A stretch of 64,000 nt of DNA from NCBI GenBank assembly GCA_023897205.1, contig JAHWDD010000007.1, forward strand, positions 3,038,001-3,102,000, in the 5' to 3' direction. The notes under the pieces were generated by a model. It saw only the letters and a list, made by a program, of their open reading frames with translations, was not told the DNA's origin and did no database searches. Position numbers and translations under genes: made by a program. Positions 21,701-30,041 of the stretch are shown piece after piece (within the stretch, counting starts at the first letter, position 1; the number at the start of each line of letters is the position of its first letter). The DNA comes from Exophiala sp. HKRS030. Taxonomy: Eukaryota > Ascomycota > Eurotiomycetes > Chaetothyriales > Herpotrichiellaceae.

Positions 21701-23239
21701 CCAACAGATATGGCCTTCCTGACAGTGATTGCTCCATTGCCAGAATCATGCCATTTGGGTGGTTCGTCCGGAAATGACTCCACCGTCACGTACGAGAATA
21801 GCTTTGCGCTGTCCAGTGATGGAGAGGCAACTTTTGCGGGTGCCCAGCTTGATTTACTGTTTGGTGCTGGTGCCACAATCTATGGAAATTTTGGTGAAGA
21901 TCGTGGTCAGTATATTGATATCAATCCCGCAGTGGGATGTCCCAGTCTAGCTTTCACGTTCGGTCGCTTTCAGCTCGGGAATGATGACTTGAATGATGTG
22001 ACAACGATGATCTGCTACCAGGAGCTTCAATCAATCGAGGCAAATGTGACAATGAAGCTGAATACTACGAGAATCGATCCCGCACAGCCACCAGTTGTTT
22101 TTGAAGAGACTGTCCAAACAATGGATAATCCTTACTCGCTAATCAGTACTAATCCGAAATCTTTCGATTTCCGGATTCAGAACAACCTCGCAGAGGAGAT
22201 GACCTTGTTCAGCGGCGGTAATGGTACAGCGGCAACAAATCCTGATGCCGTTGCCACGATCGACATCTTCTTTCAAGCCATCATCAACGGTCCTGACGGT
22301 CACGACCCTGCTGATCTGGTCGGGCCCGAAAACCAACAAGTTCTTCTTGACGCAATCAACAAATTCTATCGGATCTACATGGCACAAGCCATCTCTGCCA
22401 ACATGCGCGATGACTCGATCCGCGGTGGCCAGCGATTATCCCGTCGACAAGTACCTAACTTGGTTTCAGCCAGCACAAGGATCAACCATCCTCGCCTCGT
22501 ACAACACAAACTTAGCAAGACGGTGCTCCAAGTCCTCCTAGGTCTGATGTCGGCGCTTGCGGCCGCTGCCTGGCTCACGACAAAATTCCAACGAGTGCTA
22601 CCGTGTAACCCTTGTTCATTGGCAGGCACCATGGCACTCCTCGCAGGAAGCGACCTCTGTCACGCCGACGACGAAGGCGTCTGCGAGTGCTGCGGCAAAT
22701 CGCGTCGCCGCAGCTTCGGCCTGGAAGCGTCTAGCAGACCCCAAAGCATCCACATCGGAGCCGACGAAAACGCACTCGAAGACGAAGAGGACGAACGACA
22801 ACAGTTGATCCCGCCTGGGGCAGAATGGATGCGACAGGACCAGTTTGAAATGGTGTTTGGCAGCGGCAAAAGATATAGCACAGGCTGGTGGCGTGAGCGA
22901 CCTGGCATTGGGAAAAGACGGCGGTTTGGTGTCGACGTTGGCGAGAGAGCCGACGGCGCCGACGACCAGGATTGGGACCTAGGGTCTCGTAAACCCGTGG
23001 GCGGCGGCTTCGAAGGCTTCATGGTCAGAGGCGGCGATCGCCAAGGTAGAGGCGAGTACCAGAGTCTGGGCGCGCACGGCCGACGACCGAGTGCAACGAG
23101 TCCAGAACCTGGATACACAAGAGATGGGAATAGAGGGTTTGAAATGGGTCGGCCGCACAGCAGTGGACCTGGTGGAGGAGGGCCCGGTCCCGCGACGCTC
23201 GCCAGGAGAGCGACTTCAATCATGGGTGGTGAAGCGTAG
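18713..23239 (+). CDS. Large DUF3433 membrane protein with two DUF3433 units
   Basis: 1508 residues in one exon. A Pro/Ser-rich cytosolic N-terminus (about 140 residues) leads to the first DUF3433 unit: TPIWLKKWVLGLFSLVF at about 143-168, a second helix with a RMVDHHAKLAMPFDAL-type loop, and a third helix near 250-275. A ~360-residue extracytoplasmic region with many N-x-S/T sites follows, then a helix near 637-660. The second unit begins WWRPVSATAPFLIVTLLIPL (about 743) and has helices near 800 and 860-882. Another glycosylated ectodomain ends at a last helix near 1268-1293, followed by a CxxC-containing, Gly/Arg-rich cytosolic tail. The family is fungus-specific and uncharacterised; the layout suggests a plasma-membrane or cell-wall-facing protein. 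The last ~230 codons are more GC-rich than the rest. Confidence 0.85.
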   Translation: MDDKETKVYLDVPVTEAERVQARQQQRLSEDDSSARLLPEPRLLDQRPSSNSSTTLAPYDDGPARFPSIHGPSTSAPRQPSQPFQPAPCPVHGTRRVSVPPIREEDEPESINLRELSTRHSNDDEGLLLPIAGPVPPLWTPIWLKKWVLGLFSLVFVLIFIGLILLWYYDRENDGFAVREGTSHYAWAYAPTVIVVFVVAGWRMVDHHAKLAMPFDALQDGPVKASESLLVDYISSFQLVSLVQAAKNAHLAVITSVTGFVLLKVITVFSTGVLVLLPTNMRLSNVSFEATAFSSDSFDPVAQLDPSTFSRFPVYTYYGVLTQGMALENGVTTELAYSTVTVEPESRLPEGVILEGQVDAFVPTMECKKLDVTVDSPSVVDDSNASEAFAVSANISLTIKAGDVCSGTSAVQVPADDPYTEITPSQQVLGTLQQIYCGSANGTDPDSSGPLGILFTITDVSYQQTLFENATDLAGGTFTIASNVSRTLNTITNVFCSASHIITQVKLKNDTRLVDSNQAISTDSVDNARNTTLPGLSDWNATSIYTQSSIAAQALFGDTINDDTISDSSAIFQLMALAQGSENIDVLLDAEKMISAAQQTYKGILSQFAHQNLRATSSSPLEDGTATINAPRLRVNDVSIWTIGPLSGVLALLSIALIFIAPRSVVPRDPSSIATIATILSRSVELNRILRRRGPPTLQNQKLALSGYEYGSAIATSDSGRASYKIVTSEGVSDEVDKPTEPFNWWRPVSATAPFLIVTLLIPLVLLAVLEILQRSSDKNDGLFSVADDKWTEVYSHYIPGLVMLIVASLINMLDFNVALFAPWGHLARGNAISKRSVLNHILGRSPPAAFLQALRTRNVGAIMSILAATLAAILTVIASGLYTVEHFTDEGPILTLRETDLFNINWSNSFSTDKGAAAMVDLVMHRNMQYPQFTYEGLAFSAMSLDNSSVSTDLETSVSGSYTERLSALRGNLRCEIIDADSIEITTEEASTSAYPTDMAFLTVIAPLPESCHLGGSSGNDSTVTYENSFALSSDGEATFAGAQLDLLFGAGATIYGNFGEDRGQYIDINPAVGCPSLAFTFGRFQLGNDDLNDVTTMICYQELQSIEANVTMKLNTTRIDPAQPPVVFEETVQTMDNPYSLISTNPKSFDFRIQNNLAEEMTLFSGGNGTAATNPDAVATIDIFFQAIINGPDGHDPADLVGPENQQVLLDAINKFYRIYMAQAISANMRDDSIRGGQRLSRRQVPNLVSASTRINHPRLVQHKLSKTVLQVLLGLMSALAAAAWLTTKFQRVLPCNPCSLAGTMALLAGSDLCHADDEGVCECCGKSRRRSFGLEASSRPQSIHIGADENALEDEEDERQQLIPPGAEWMRQDQFEMVFGSGKRYSTGWWRERPGIGKRRRFGVDVGERADGADDQDWDLGSRKPVGGGFEGFMVRGGDRQGRGEYQSLGAHGRRPSATSPEPGYTRDGNRGFEMGRPHSSGPGGGGPGPATLARRATSIMGGEA

Positions 23240-23600
23240 GCGTTTTCCTTTCATGTTTCCTCCGAACGACGTGTCGAGACCAACGAAAGTCATGTTTGGT
23301 CTAGATCTGTCGAGTCTTTTAGGGGAAGTAGCTCGTTTTATATATTACAAAGCACTTGTTCTTGGGCATCTCGCTGTATACCACAATATGAGGAAACGGA
23401 CAATTTTGGGGGACCATTGAAAAAGACAGAATAGTTCAAGCAACCTTTGAATCAAAAGACAGGCTCGGTCATTCGCACCAAACGAATTTCTAGAACAAAT
23501 CTTCCCCCTCTCCATTTCTTGCCCTGCAGCAACGGTCAATTTACCCACCGCCCCAAGTTAACTAGTTAGAATTCCCAGGTAGGACACACCCCAATCGTAC
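23240..23600. other. Convergent intergenic region (DUF3433 / 2OG oxygenase)
   Basis: 3' ends of two converging genes. No further feature seen. Confidence 0.5.
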
Positions 23601-24688
23601 TTAATACGTCGCCGCCAGCCTCATAACGAGGTAATCGCCACTGTTGATCCCCTCATACTTCTTCCCGACATCCTCATACGTGCCGGGCAAAGCCTCAATA
23701 TACCGATCGAAGTTCGGGTTACAGAAATACGCAATGCTATACCTAGCAGGCGAGACAGCATCTGGATCCTCGTCATCATCAACGTCCTCCTGTTTCGGGG
23801 CGGCTGGATGACGCGATGGTTGGTACTGCGAATGGTGTCATTGCTCCAACGGCTCAGCAGGTCGCCGGCGTTGACGACAATGGTGCCGGGGATCGGGGTG
23901 GCGCGCACCCAGGTGCCCTTGGGGGATTTGACCTCGAGGCCGCCGACGGCGTCTTGGAACAGCAGCGTGATGCTGCCGTAGTCGGAGTGCTCGCCGGCGC
24001 GCACCTGGCCCGGGTTGGCCTTCCAGACGCTCTTCTTCACCGGCGGGTAGTGCAGCAGGCGCAGCGTGTTGTCGCCGTCGTCCGAGAACGAGTCGAAGAA
24101 CCCCTCGTCCAGCCCCATCCCCAGCGCGATCGCCCGCATCACGTTCATGTTCAGGCCCTGCAGCGTCAGGAAGAACTTCTTCATGCCCTCGGTGAATCTC
24201 TTGCCTTCGCCCCTGGCTCCGTCCTGAGTGTTATTATCGTCGTCGGCGTCGAACCGATCCGGCCACTGGTTCGGATACCCAGGGACGCCCTCGCGGCCGA
24301 TCTCCATCGACTCCTTGAGATCCGGGTTCGAGGCGCGCAACCGTGCAATTTCCTCGGGGTCGTTGGACTGCGTGACCTTCTCACGGCCAGACGCCACGTA
24401 GCCACGATTGGCATCCGGCGTCGTCCAGCCCATCTCGTCCTTTTGGCTCTGCGGCCGCTCGAAGAATCTGGCCGACTGCGCGAACGCCAGGCTGACTTCG
24501 TCCTCGGGCACGCCGTGGTTCTGTAGGTATAAGAACCCGGATGTCTTGAATGCGTGCAGGATCTGGTCGGCGATTTGCTTCTTCTGTGTTGGGTTGCCGT
24601 GCAGGAACAAGCCGAAGTCGATCAGTGGCATTACCAGGTCGTCTTGTTCGACGCCTTTGGCCGCTGTGGCTGGACCGAGAGATCCCAT
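23601..24688 (-). CDS. 2-oxoglutarate/Fe(II) dioxygenase, frame broken near the C-terminus
   Basis: About 362 residues of the isopenicillin-N-synthase-like 2OG oxygenase family. The N-terminal DIOX_N part includes MPLIDFGLFL and TSGFLYLQNHGVPEDEV. The iron triad is His234 and Asp236 (GEHSDYGS) and His291 (RSTNHRV). The start is MGSLGP at 24688. After VIQPP the open frame leaves the family and runs to a stop at 23621. In the frame reached by adding one base inside the C-run 23797-23800 (minus-strand reading), the protein continues P-K-Q-E-D, then ARYSIAYFCNPNF (the R-x-S that binds 2-oxoglutarate, about residue 315), and ends GDYLVMRLAATY, stopping at 23601. The intact family C-terminus is therefore present but one base out of frame. 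Such enzymes hydroxylate or desaturate small metabolites; the substrate is unknown. The gene is strongly GC3-rich and divergent from the amidohydrolase. Confidence 0.88.
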
Positions 24689-25566
24689 CGTTGCTGAATT
24701 TTTTTTCTCTCTTGTTTGGCTAGCTGACTGGTGGCAAGTCACCGGATCGAGCTATGTGCTCTGAATCTGATGTCGTAGAGACTACCTATGCTTAGGACCT
24801 AAGTGTGGGCGCAGTGAGCTTGTGGTCCACGATTGCAGAGCTGTGGTCGCTCCCACGAAGCTCGAGCCTTCAAGTATCGCTGAGCGTGCCTAGTCCTTTC
24901 GGTGGCCGTAAGATTCAAATCACAGGAACCGATCGTCAGCAGGATCATGTATGGACCTGAAACTCGTTATATCGCGAGAAGAAAACGTCCTAAAGTGACC
25001 GACGAAAAATCCAGGCCAACCGGTAAATGTCAGGTGAGGTGGGTTGCATCCGCAGTGAGAATCTGATACGACGATCCCAAAGTACCTCCCCGCTTGGGTC
25101 TTGTTTGGCGGATCGCTGATAAGAGAGGAAACGGGATTGGCGATGACATGCCCTTTGACTTCGCGTGCTTGTACTCAATAGGTAGTGAAAGTAAGGACTG
25201 GAACGACATTGGGGCGGGGGCGGGGCAAACCCTCCCGTCGATAAGCAGATTGATTTATTGATAATGGCCGAAATGGGGTGGGCGGAGGACGCCGCCTTGT
25301 GGAGCCTTTCTCGAAGAATCGCCATGGCTGCAACGTGTATTGCCCAGTCTTTGGAGTATCAGTATTATTGATGTTGTGCCATATCTGATTCCCATATCTG
25401 ATGAAGTTGAATATACTCACGCCACACATCATACTTCACTACCTGTTGCATGCCAGAAGGTGACTCGGGATACCGATTCCAAGGTCAATCTTTATCCTCG
25501 AAAAATAACCCGACTGGCTTGGGGTACCACACAGCGGAAACACACATCAGGAAATTCCTGGTCAAC
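24689..25566. other. Divergent intergenic region (2OG oxygenase / amidohydrolase)
   Basis: Likely shared promoter region of two metabolic genes. No gene supported. A GGCGGGGGCGGGGC tract lies near 25215-25227. Confidence 0.5.
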
Positions 25567-26711
25567 ATGTCGTCCTCCCCGGCTCACCCCATAGTCGACA
25601 TCCATACGCATATGTACCCTCCAAGCTACATTTCTCTGCTTTCAAAAAGGACTACGGTACCCTATATCCACCAACCTTCTGACCCAAATGCCGACCCTCG
25701 ACTCATCATCCTCGAATCTGACGATGATCCATCACGGCCCAAATCATCTCGGGGAGACCTGTGGACAGCACGTATTCGTCTTTTGACAAGAAACGAGAAT
25801 TCATGACCATCCACGGCATTTCATGTAGTGTCATTTCACTGGCGAATCCGTGGCTAGACTTCCTCGACCCAGACTCTGCTCTCAGTACCGCCATGGCCAT
25901 CAATGACGACCTAGAGCGGGAGTGTGCTAAGAACAACTCCTCGACCGAGCATCAAGGGCTGAAGCTCTATGCTTTTGGCACTTTGCCGCTTTCCGCACCA
26001 TCGAAGGACATTGTATCGGAAATTCATCGCCTCAAATCTCTGAAGCACATGAAGGGGGTGATCATGGGGACGACCGGATTAGGCCAAGGACTCGACGATC
26101 CGGCCCTCAATGACATCTATTCGGCGTTGGCGTCGACAGGGACACTTGTCTTTCTGCATCCTCATTACGGTCTACCTGCTGAAGCTTTCGGGGGTCCTTC
26201 GGTCGTCTCCAAAACCGGCCACGTTCTACCACTGGCTCTTGGGTTTCCACTCGAAACCACTATTGCCGTCTCAAGAATGTATCTCGCAGGAGTGTGGGAT
26301 CGGCATCCCAAGCTTGAGTTTCTCCTTGCTCATTCAGGTGGCACACTTCCTTTCCTCGCTGGAAGGCTTGAATCGTGCGTCGCTCATGAGCGAGAGTTTA
26401 TTGCCAATGGTGGCAAAACACAAGGTCCGCAGAGGAGTATTTGGGATGTTTTGCAGAACAATGTATACCTCGATGCTGTCATATACGGTCAACCAGGACT
26501 GAAAGCTGCTATAGAGGCTGCTGGAAGCGTTGATAGAGTCATGTTCGGCACTGATCATCCATTTTTCCCTCCTCTTGGTGAGGAAGGCGGCAAATGGTTG
26601 AGTGTCGAAAGCAACAAATCAGTAATCGACGGGACCTTACCATCAGACGACGATGCCAGAAAAAAGATTCTTGGTGGAAATGCCGTTAGAGTCTTAGGCC
26701 TGGAGTTGTAA
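25567..26711 (+). CDS. Amidohydrolase family 2 (ACMSD-like), frame broken after residue ~64
   Basis: About 381 residues, one exon, broken by one missing base. The start MSSSPAH leads into the metal-binding IVDIHTHMYPPSYI (His13, His15). The frame must shift inside GGGG at 25751-25754: one more G joins KSSRG to RPVDSTYSSFDKK and the family's FMTIHGISCSVISLANPWLDF. Later motifs are VFLHPHYG (about 196), LLAHSGGTLPFLAGRL (about 254) and MFGTDHPFFPP, with the probable catalytic Asp near 329. This is the TIM-barrel amidohydrolase-2 clan containing aminocarboxymuconate-semialdehyde decarboxylase and resorcylate decarboxylases, Zn-dependent enzymes that remove a carboxylate. The precise substrate is not deducible. 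It lies divergent from a 2OG oxygenase, so co-regulation is possible but unproven. Confidence 0.88.
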
Positions 26712-26839
26712 ACGACGAGAATGTTTCACACCTTCAAAACCTCGGAGGCAGGCATATGAGGATGGTGGCGCGAGCTCATCAGAAGCACTAAATTATGATG
26801 ATTCGCCATGAAAATTAAATATCACCGTGGCATCACATC

Positions 26840-28442
26840 TCAATGGACTTTTCGAGAAGCCAGTATGTCCCAGCCTAGATGCTCCCAAAGCTGTCCAATG
26901 TACCAATCTTCCGAGTTCTCGTCTTCCAGCTCGGTAAGTGCAACTCTCGTTTGATCATCGTCCTCGTCGGAATAAAAGGTCCTCAGTGTATCGTTTGCAG
27001 TTGCTTCATCATCATCACCGAATACTCCCCGAAGCAAGGTCCTTTGGAGTGTCTCCTTCAACGCGTTCCAAATAGATGATTTGTCCAGTTTTTTGCTCGT
27101 CTCCGGCAAGAATTGTATCAAGTAATTTTCGGGCATCGTTTTTGCGGCCTTGTGGAGGAAGTTCAAGGCGTTCCGTAGGAGCAACACCAAACCTGGGCCT
27201 TCTATCCTTGCCGCACCCAAAGCATCACTGCACTTTAGGTGACTCACTTGCAGCAAACCATCTGGAGGGTATAGACCAACCGATTCTTCTGGTGGTGACT
27301 TCGAATCAGCGAAGACAAGTAGAGATAGAGAAGAGCCAATGTGGTCGAGCAAGGCTGACAAGAAACCCTCAAGTATCTGGCAATGGGACTCTTGCGATAC
27401 ATCTAGGGTGTTGATCATTGAAATCATAACATTCAGCAGGACTCTTTTCTCCGTGTGCGTCTGATCATCCTTCATTTGATTTTGGGAAGATACCTTTTCC
27501 ATGCTCACGGATTTTCGTCTACCCGGCTTTGCTCTGTTGCTCTCTTCCACGAACTGATCGAGGGCGGCCTGATGCAAGCGGCCTAAAAATGATTGGAAGC
27601 ATGTAACCATATCAACCACGCCAGCGTAGGTCTTCCCATTATTTTCTTCTGGGACTGTGCAGCGCAATAACTTCAAGGCACACGGGTATATCCGTTCAAA
27701 TACGGCACACAATTCGGTGAGGGTTGGAAGCGCAGATTTTGTTGGACCTTCTATTTTGTTCTCTTGGCCGAGAGAGGTAGAGACAGCATCGGCGAGTAGT
27801 TTGAAAGATACTCCTAGTCGTGTTCGGTCTGTTGTCTGAGAATTCACAGCTCTTGTGAGTAGAAAGACAGCCCGGAGAAGTGAATGGCAGACTGCAGTTT
27901 GTGAGAATGAGTTTAAAAGAGCAATGGCCGACGAGGTCCAACCTGTAGATTTGGAGGCTTCAAGCTCACTAATGAGATCTTGACGGAGATCAGCAAGAGC
28001 CTTGACTTCCTCTACTTGTGGATCATTTGCACGATTTGATGATTGTGATAGGGGAGTCTTCCTCTTCCTTGGTAGCGGATTCGTTGGCGGCAGTATAGTA
28101 AGGTCGTTGTTTTGTCTAATAATAGCCAGCTCGTCTAGGATCTTCAGTCTTTCGGCTTCGGATTTGTCGTAAGCCTTCTTCCACAAAACGCCCAGATCGA
28201 AGTGACAGCCGTTTGCGGATGACCGACTTGGGGTAGGTTTTACCGCTTGGCGAAGCAATAGGAGATATTCTGCGGAATTCTTAGAAGACGCGTACATGAC
28301 ACACGATGTAGTTTTGATTCTTCCTACCTTCTGTGTCGAGATGTTTTGGCCTAGACTTGTTGATGGCCAGGGCAAGAGCAATGTGTGTAAAGCTGGGGAT
28401 CGTAGAGTCTTGATTCGCGCCGTGATACGTCTGTTCGGACAT
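26840..28442 (-). CDS. Candidate MEI4-like meiotic DSB protein
   Basis: Two exons on the minus strand (28442-28328 and 28269-26840) give 514 residues. The intron runs GTAGGA...CCGCAG. I chose this acceptor because it keeps frame and joins exon 1 to EYLLLLRQAVKP. Exon 1 encodes MSEQTYHG, then IALALAINKSRP. The spliced N-terminus (ALALAI-x-KS-RP, an acidic spacer, then EYLLLL) resembles what I recall of the conserved first motif of vertebrate MEI4 (LALAIIxSKP...EYTEHLA). MEI4 acts with REC114 and MER2 on meiotic chromosome axes to license Spo11 double-strand breaks. The remainder is helical and leucine-rich with a basic patch (PRKRKTP) and an acidic C-terminus. Without the N-terminal exon I would call it hypothetical. 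The gene is real; the MEI4 name is tentative. Confidence 0.6.
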
Positions 28443-29261
28443 CTTGCGGCTAATTCAGAGAGCCGTGGCAGACGTAGACAAATTCCAGAAAGGCTCGCAC
28501 TGTGGCAACGACCATACTGAACACGATTTCATTGTCCGGCGCAGGTAAATTCCAAGCAGGCGATGCGTTGTGCAAATGTTCAAGAGGGGAAGGAACGACT
28601 GTCCATTCCTGGTACTCTTTTCACATCTGTCCGCAACACAGCGACAAGTCTCTTTGATATCATCGTATGAGGTGATGACTTTCTCGGCGAGTCTCAGACA
28701 TCATTTGAGCAGTGTCGTTCTCAGTTCCGAGGAATCTGAAGCTGCTTTGGCCAGTGTTTGACTGGTAGTTTCGAAATGCTGTACTGCCGTCCTTCCACAA
28801 CGAAGACTGCCAAAGGCTCGACGGAGTACTCTATGGTCAGAGGTAACGATGCTGCTGCTCAGCTTCACTCAGATTGACTCGAAGGAGCCAAATAGGAAAC
28901 AACAAGAAAAGGGAGAAGGCAGCCTATCTGCATAGCATTTTGTAGCAAAGGAAACCATTCTCCACACTTGAGATTTTGTGCTACCTATGTGACTTTGCCT
29001 GTAGCCACCATTCATTTCAGATACCGCCTCTGTATATCGCTGGTCTCTCCCAGGGTCTCTCAACTCCTTCACACGCCATGACAAAGTGAGGTGTTAGTCG
29101 TCAAACGCTGGACCCGAGTCGAAGGAAGCATAATCTTCGACATCATTGCGCCGCAGTACTACTGCGGATCTTTCCCGACCGATACGCACCTCGCGGCATC
29201 AGTTTCTCGACTGCCAGCCTTCAAAATTGCAACCTGGTTGTCATTTAGTGTAGTCGCCATA
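28443..29261. other. Divergent intergenic region (MEI4-like / J-protein)
   Basis: No gene supported. It contains the opposed promoters of the MEI4-like gene and the J-protein gene. Confidence 0.5.
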
Positions 29262-30041
29262 ATGGCGCCTGCGAATGATGTTGATATGTCTATCGATTAC
29301 TATGAACTGCTCGCAATCCCGCCAAATGCAAGCGAATCGGAAATTCGTCGAGCGTACAGGAAAACATCGCTCCTCTACCACCCGGACAAGGTCAAACCAA
29401 CTCCAGAAAACCTTGATAAATTCCAATTGCTTCAAACCGCCGTTAACATCTTGACGGATGCTACAGAAAAGGCCAAATATGACCAGACAAGGGAAGCAAA
29501 ACAGCGGCGGCAAGCCGAGACGGCTGCGTTAGAATCTCGAAGGCGGACAATGAAGGAAGACCTAGAGAAAAGAGAAAAGGATGGTGGTGGTCTGGGATTT
29601 ATCCCTAGCGTCAACGGCCAAAAAAGGACATGGACTGATCGCGAGTTGGAGATCAAGAGGATTGCTGAAGAGAATCGCAAAAGAAGAGAAGCCGTTGTGA
29701 AGACGAAAACGCAGGAGGCTCAAGCCAGGGCACAAGCAGAGGAGAAGCCTACCGATTCCCTCGAACGCAGTGTCAAAGTCAGGTGGATCAAAGAAGGTGA
29801 TGGCCTAGATATTGATCAAGATGCTCTGGAGGAAAGTTTTGCAGCAGGTGAGATTGAAAATGTCTTGATATTGAAGGACAAGAAGAGGAGAATTGAAGGT
29901 AGGGACAAAAAAGTGTCGCTGGGGACGGCTGTCATTGTCTTTAAGTCCCTTGCGATGGCCAAAAAAGCAGTTGCTGCAGGACCATGGGACGGCATCGAAA
30001 GTCTAGCATGGGCTGCCGAGAAGGAGAACGAAATTACCTGA
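29262..30041 (+). CDS. DNAJC17/Cwc23-type J-protein (spliceosome-associated)
   Basis: 259 residues, one exon. The start ATG at 29262 precedes MAPANDVDM; the frame is open further upstream but contains no earlier ATG. An N-terminal J domain starts DYYELLAIPPNASESEIRRA and has the Hsp70-activating HPD (YHPDK, about residue 41). A highly charged coiled-coil Arg/Glu/Lys segment follows. The C-terminal ~80 residues (SVKVRWIKEGDGLDID... to AVIVFKSLAMAKKAV) look like a divergent RRM. This J-domain, coiled-coil, RRM order matches DNAJC17 and fission yeast Cwf23/budding yeast Cwc23, which work in spliceosome disassembly and stability. There is no signal peptide, which fits a nuclear role. Confidence 0.88.
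   Translation: MAPANDVDMSIDYYELLAIPPNASESEIRRAYRKTSLLYHPDKVKPTPENLDKFQLLQTAVNILTDATEKAKYDQTREAKQRRQAETAALESRRRTMKEDLEKREKDGGGLGFIPSVNGQKRTWTDRELEIKRIAEENRKRREAVVKTKTQEAQARAQAEEKPTDSLERSVKVRWIKEGDGLDIDQDALEESFAAGEIENVLILKDKKRRIEGRDKKVSLGTAVIVFKSLAMAKKAVAAGPWDGIESLAWAAEKENEIT

Noticed and set aside
23797..23830. Intron instead of frameshift in the 2OG oxygenase
   Set aside because: The only GT-AG pair in reach is 37 bases and would remove the iron-binding His291.
23816..24526. Plus-strand open frame of 236 codons
   Set aside because: It lies entirely antisense to the GC-rich 2OG oxygenase; long antisense frames are a side effect of high GC3, and the sequence has no family motifs.
5834..26711. 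Secondary-metabolite gene cluster (HMGS, SDR, 2OG oxygenase, amidohydrolase)
   Set aside because: No backbone enzyme (polyketide synthase, peptide synthetase, terpene cyclase) or transporter lies among them, and they are interleaved with housekeeping genes (NTF2, TVP18).
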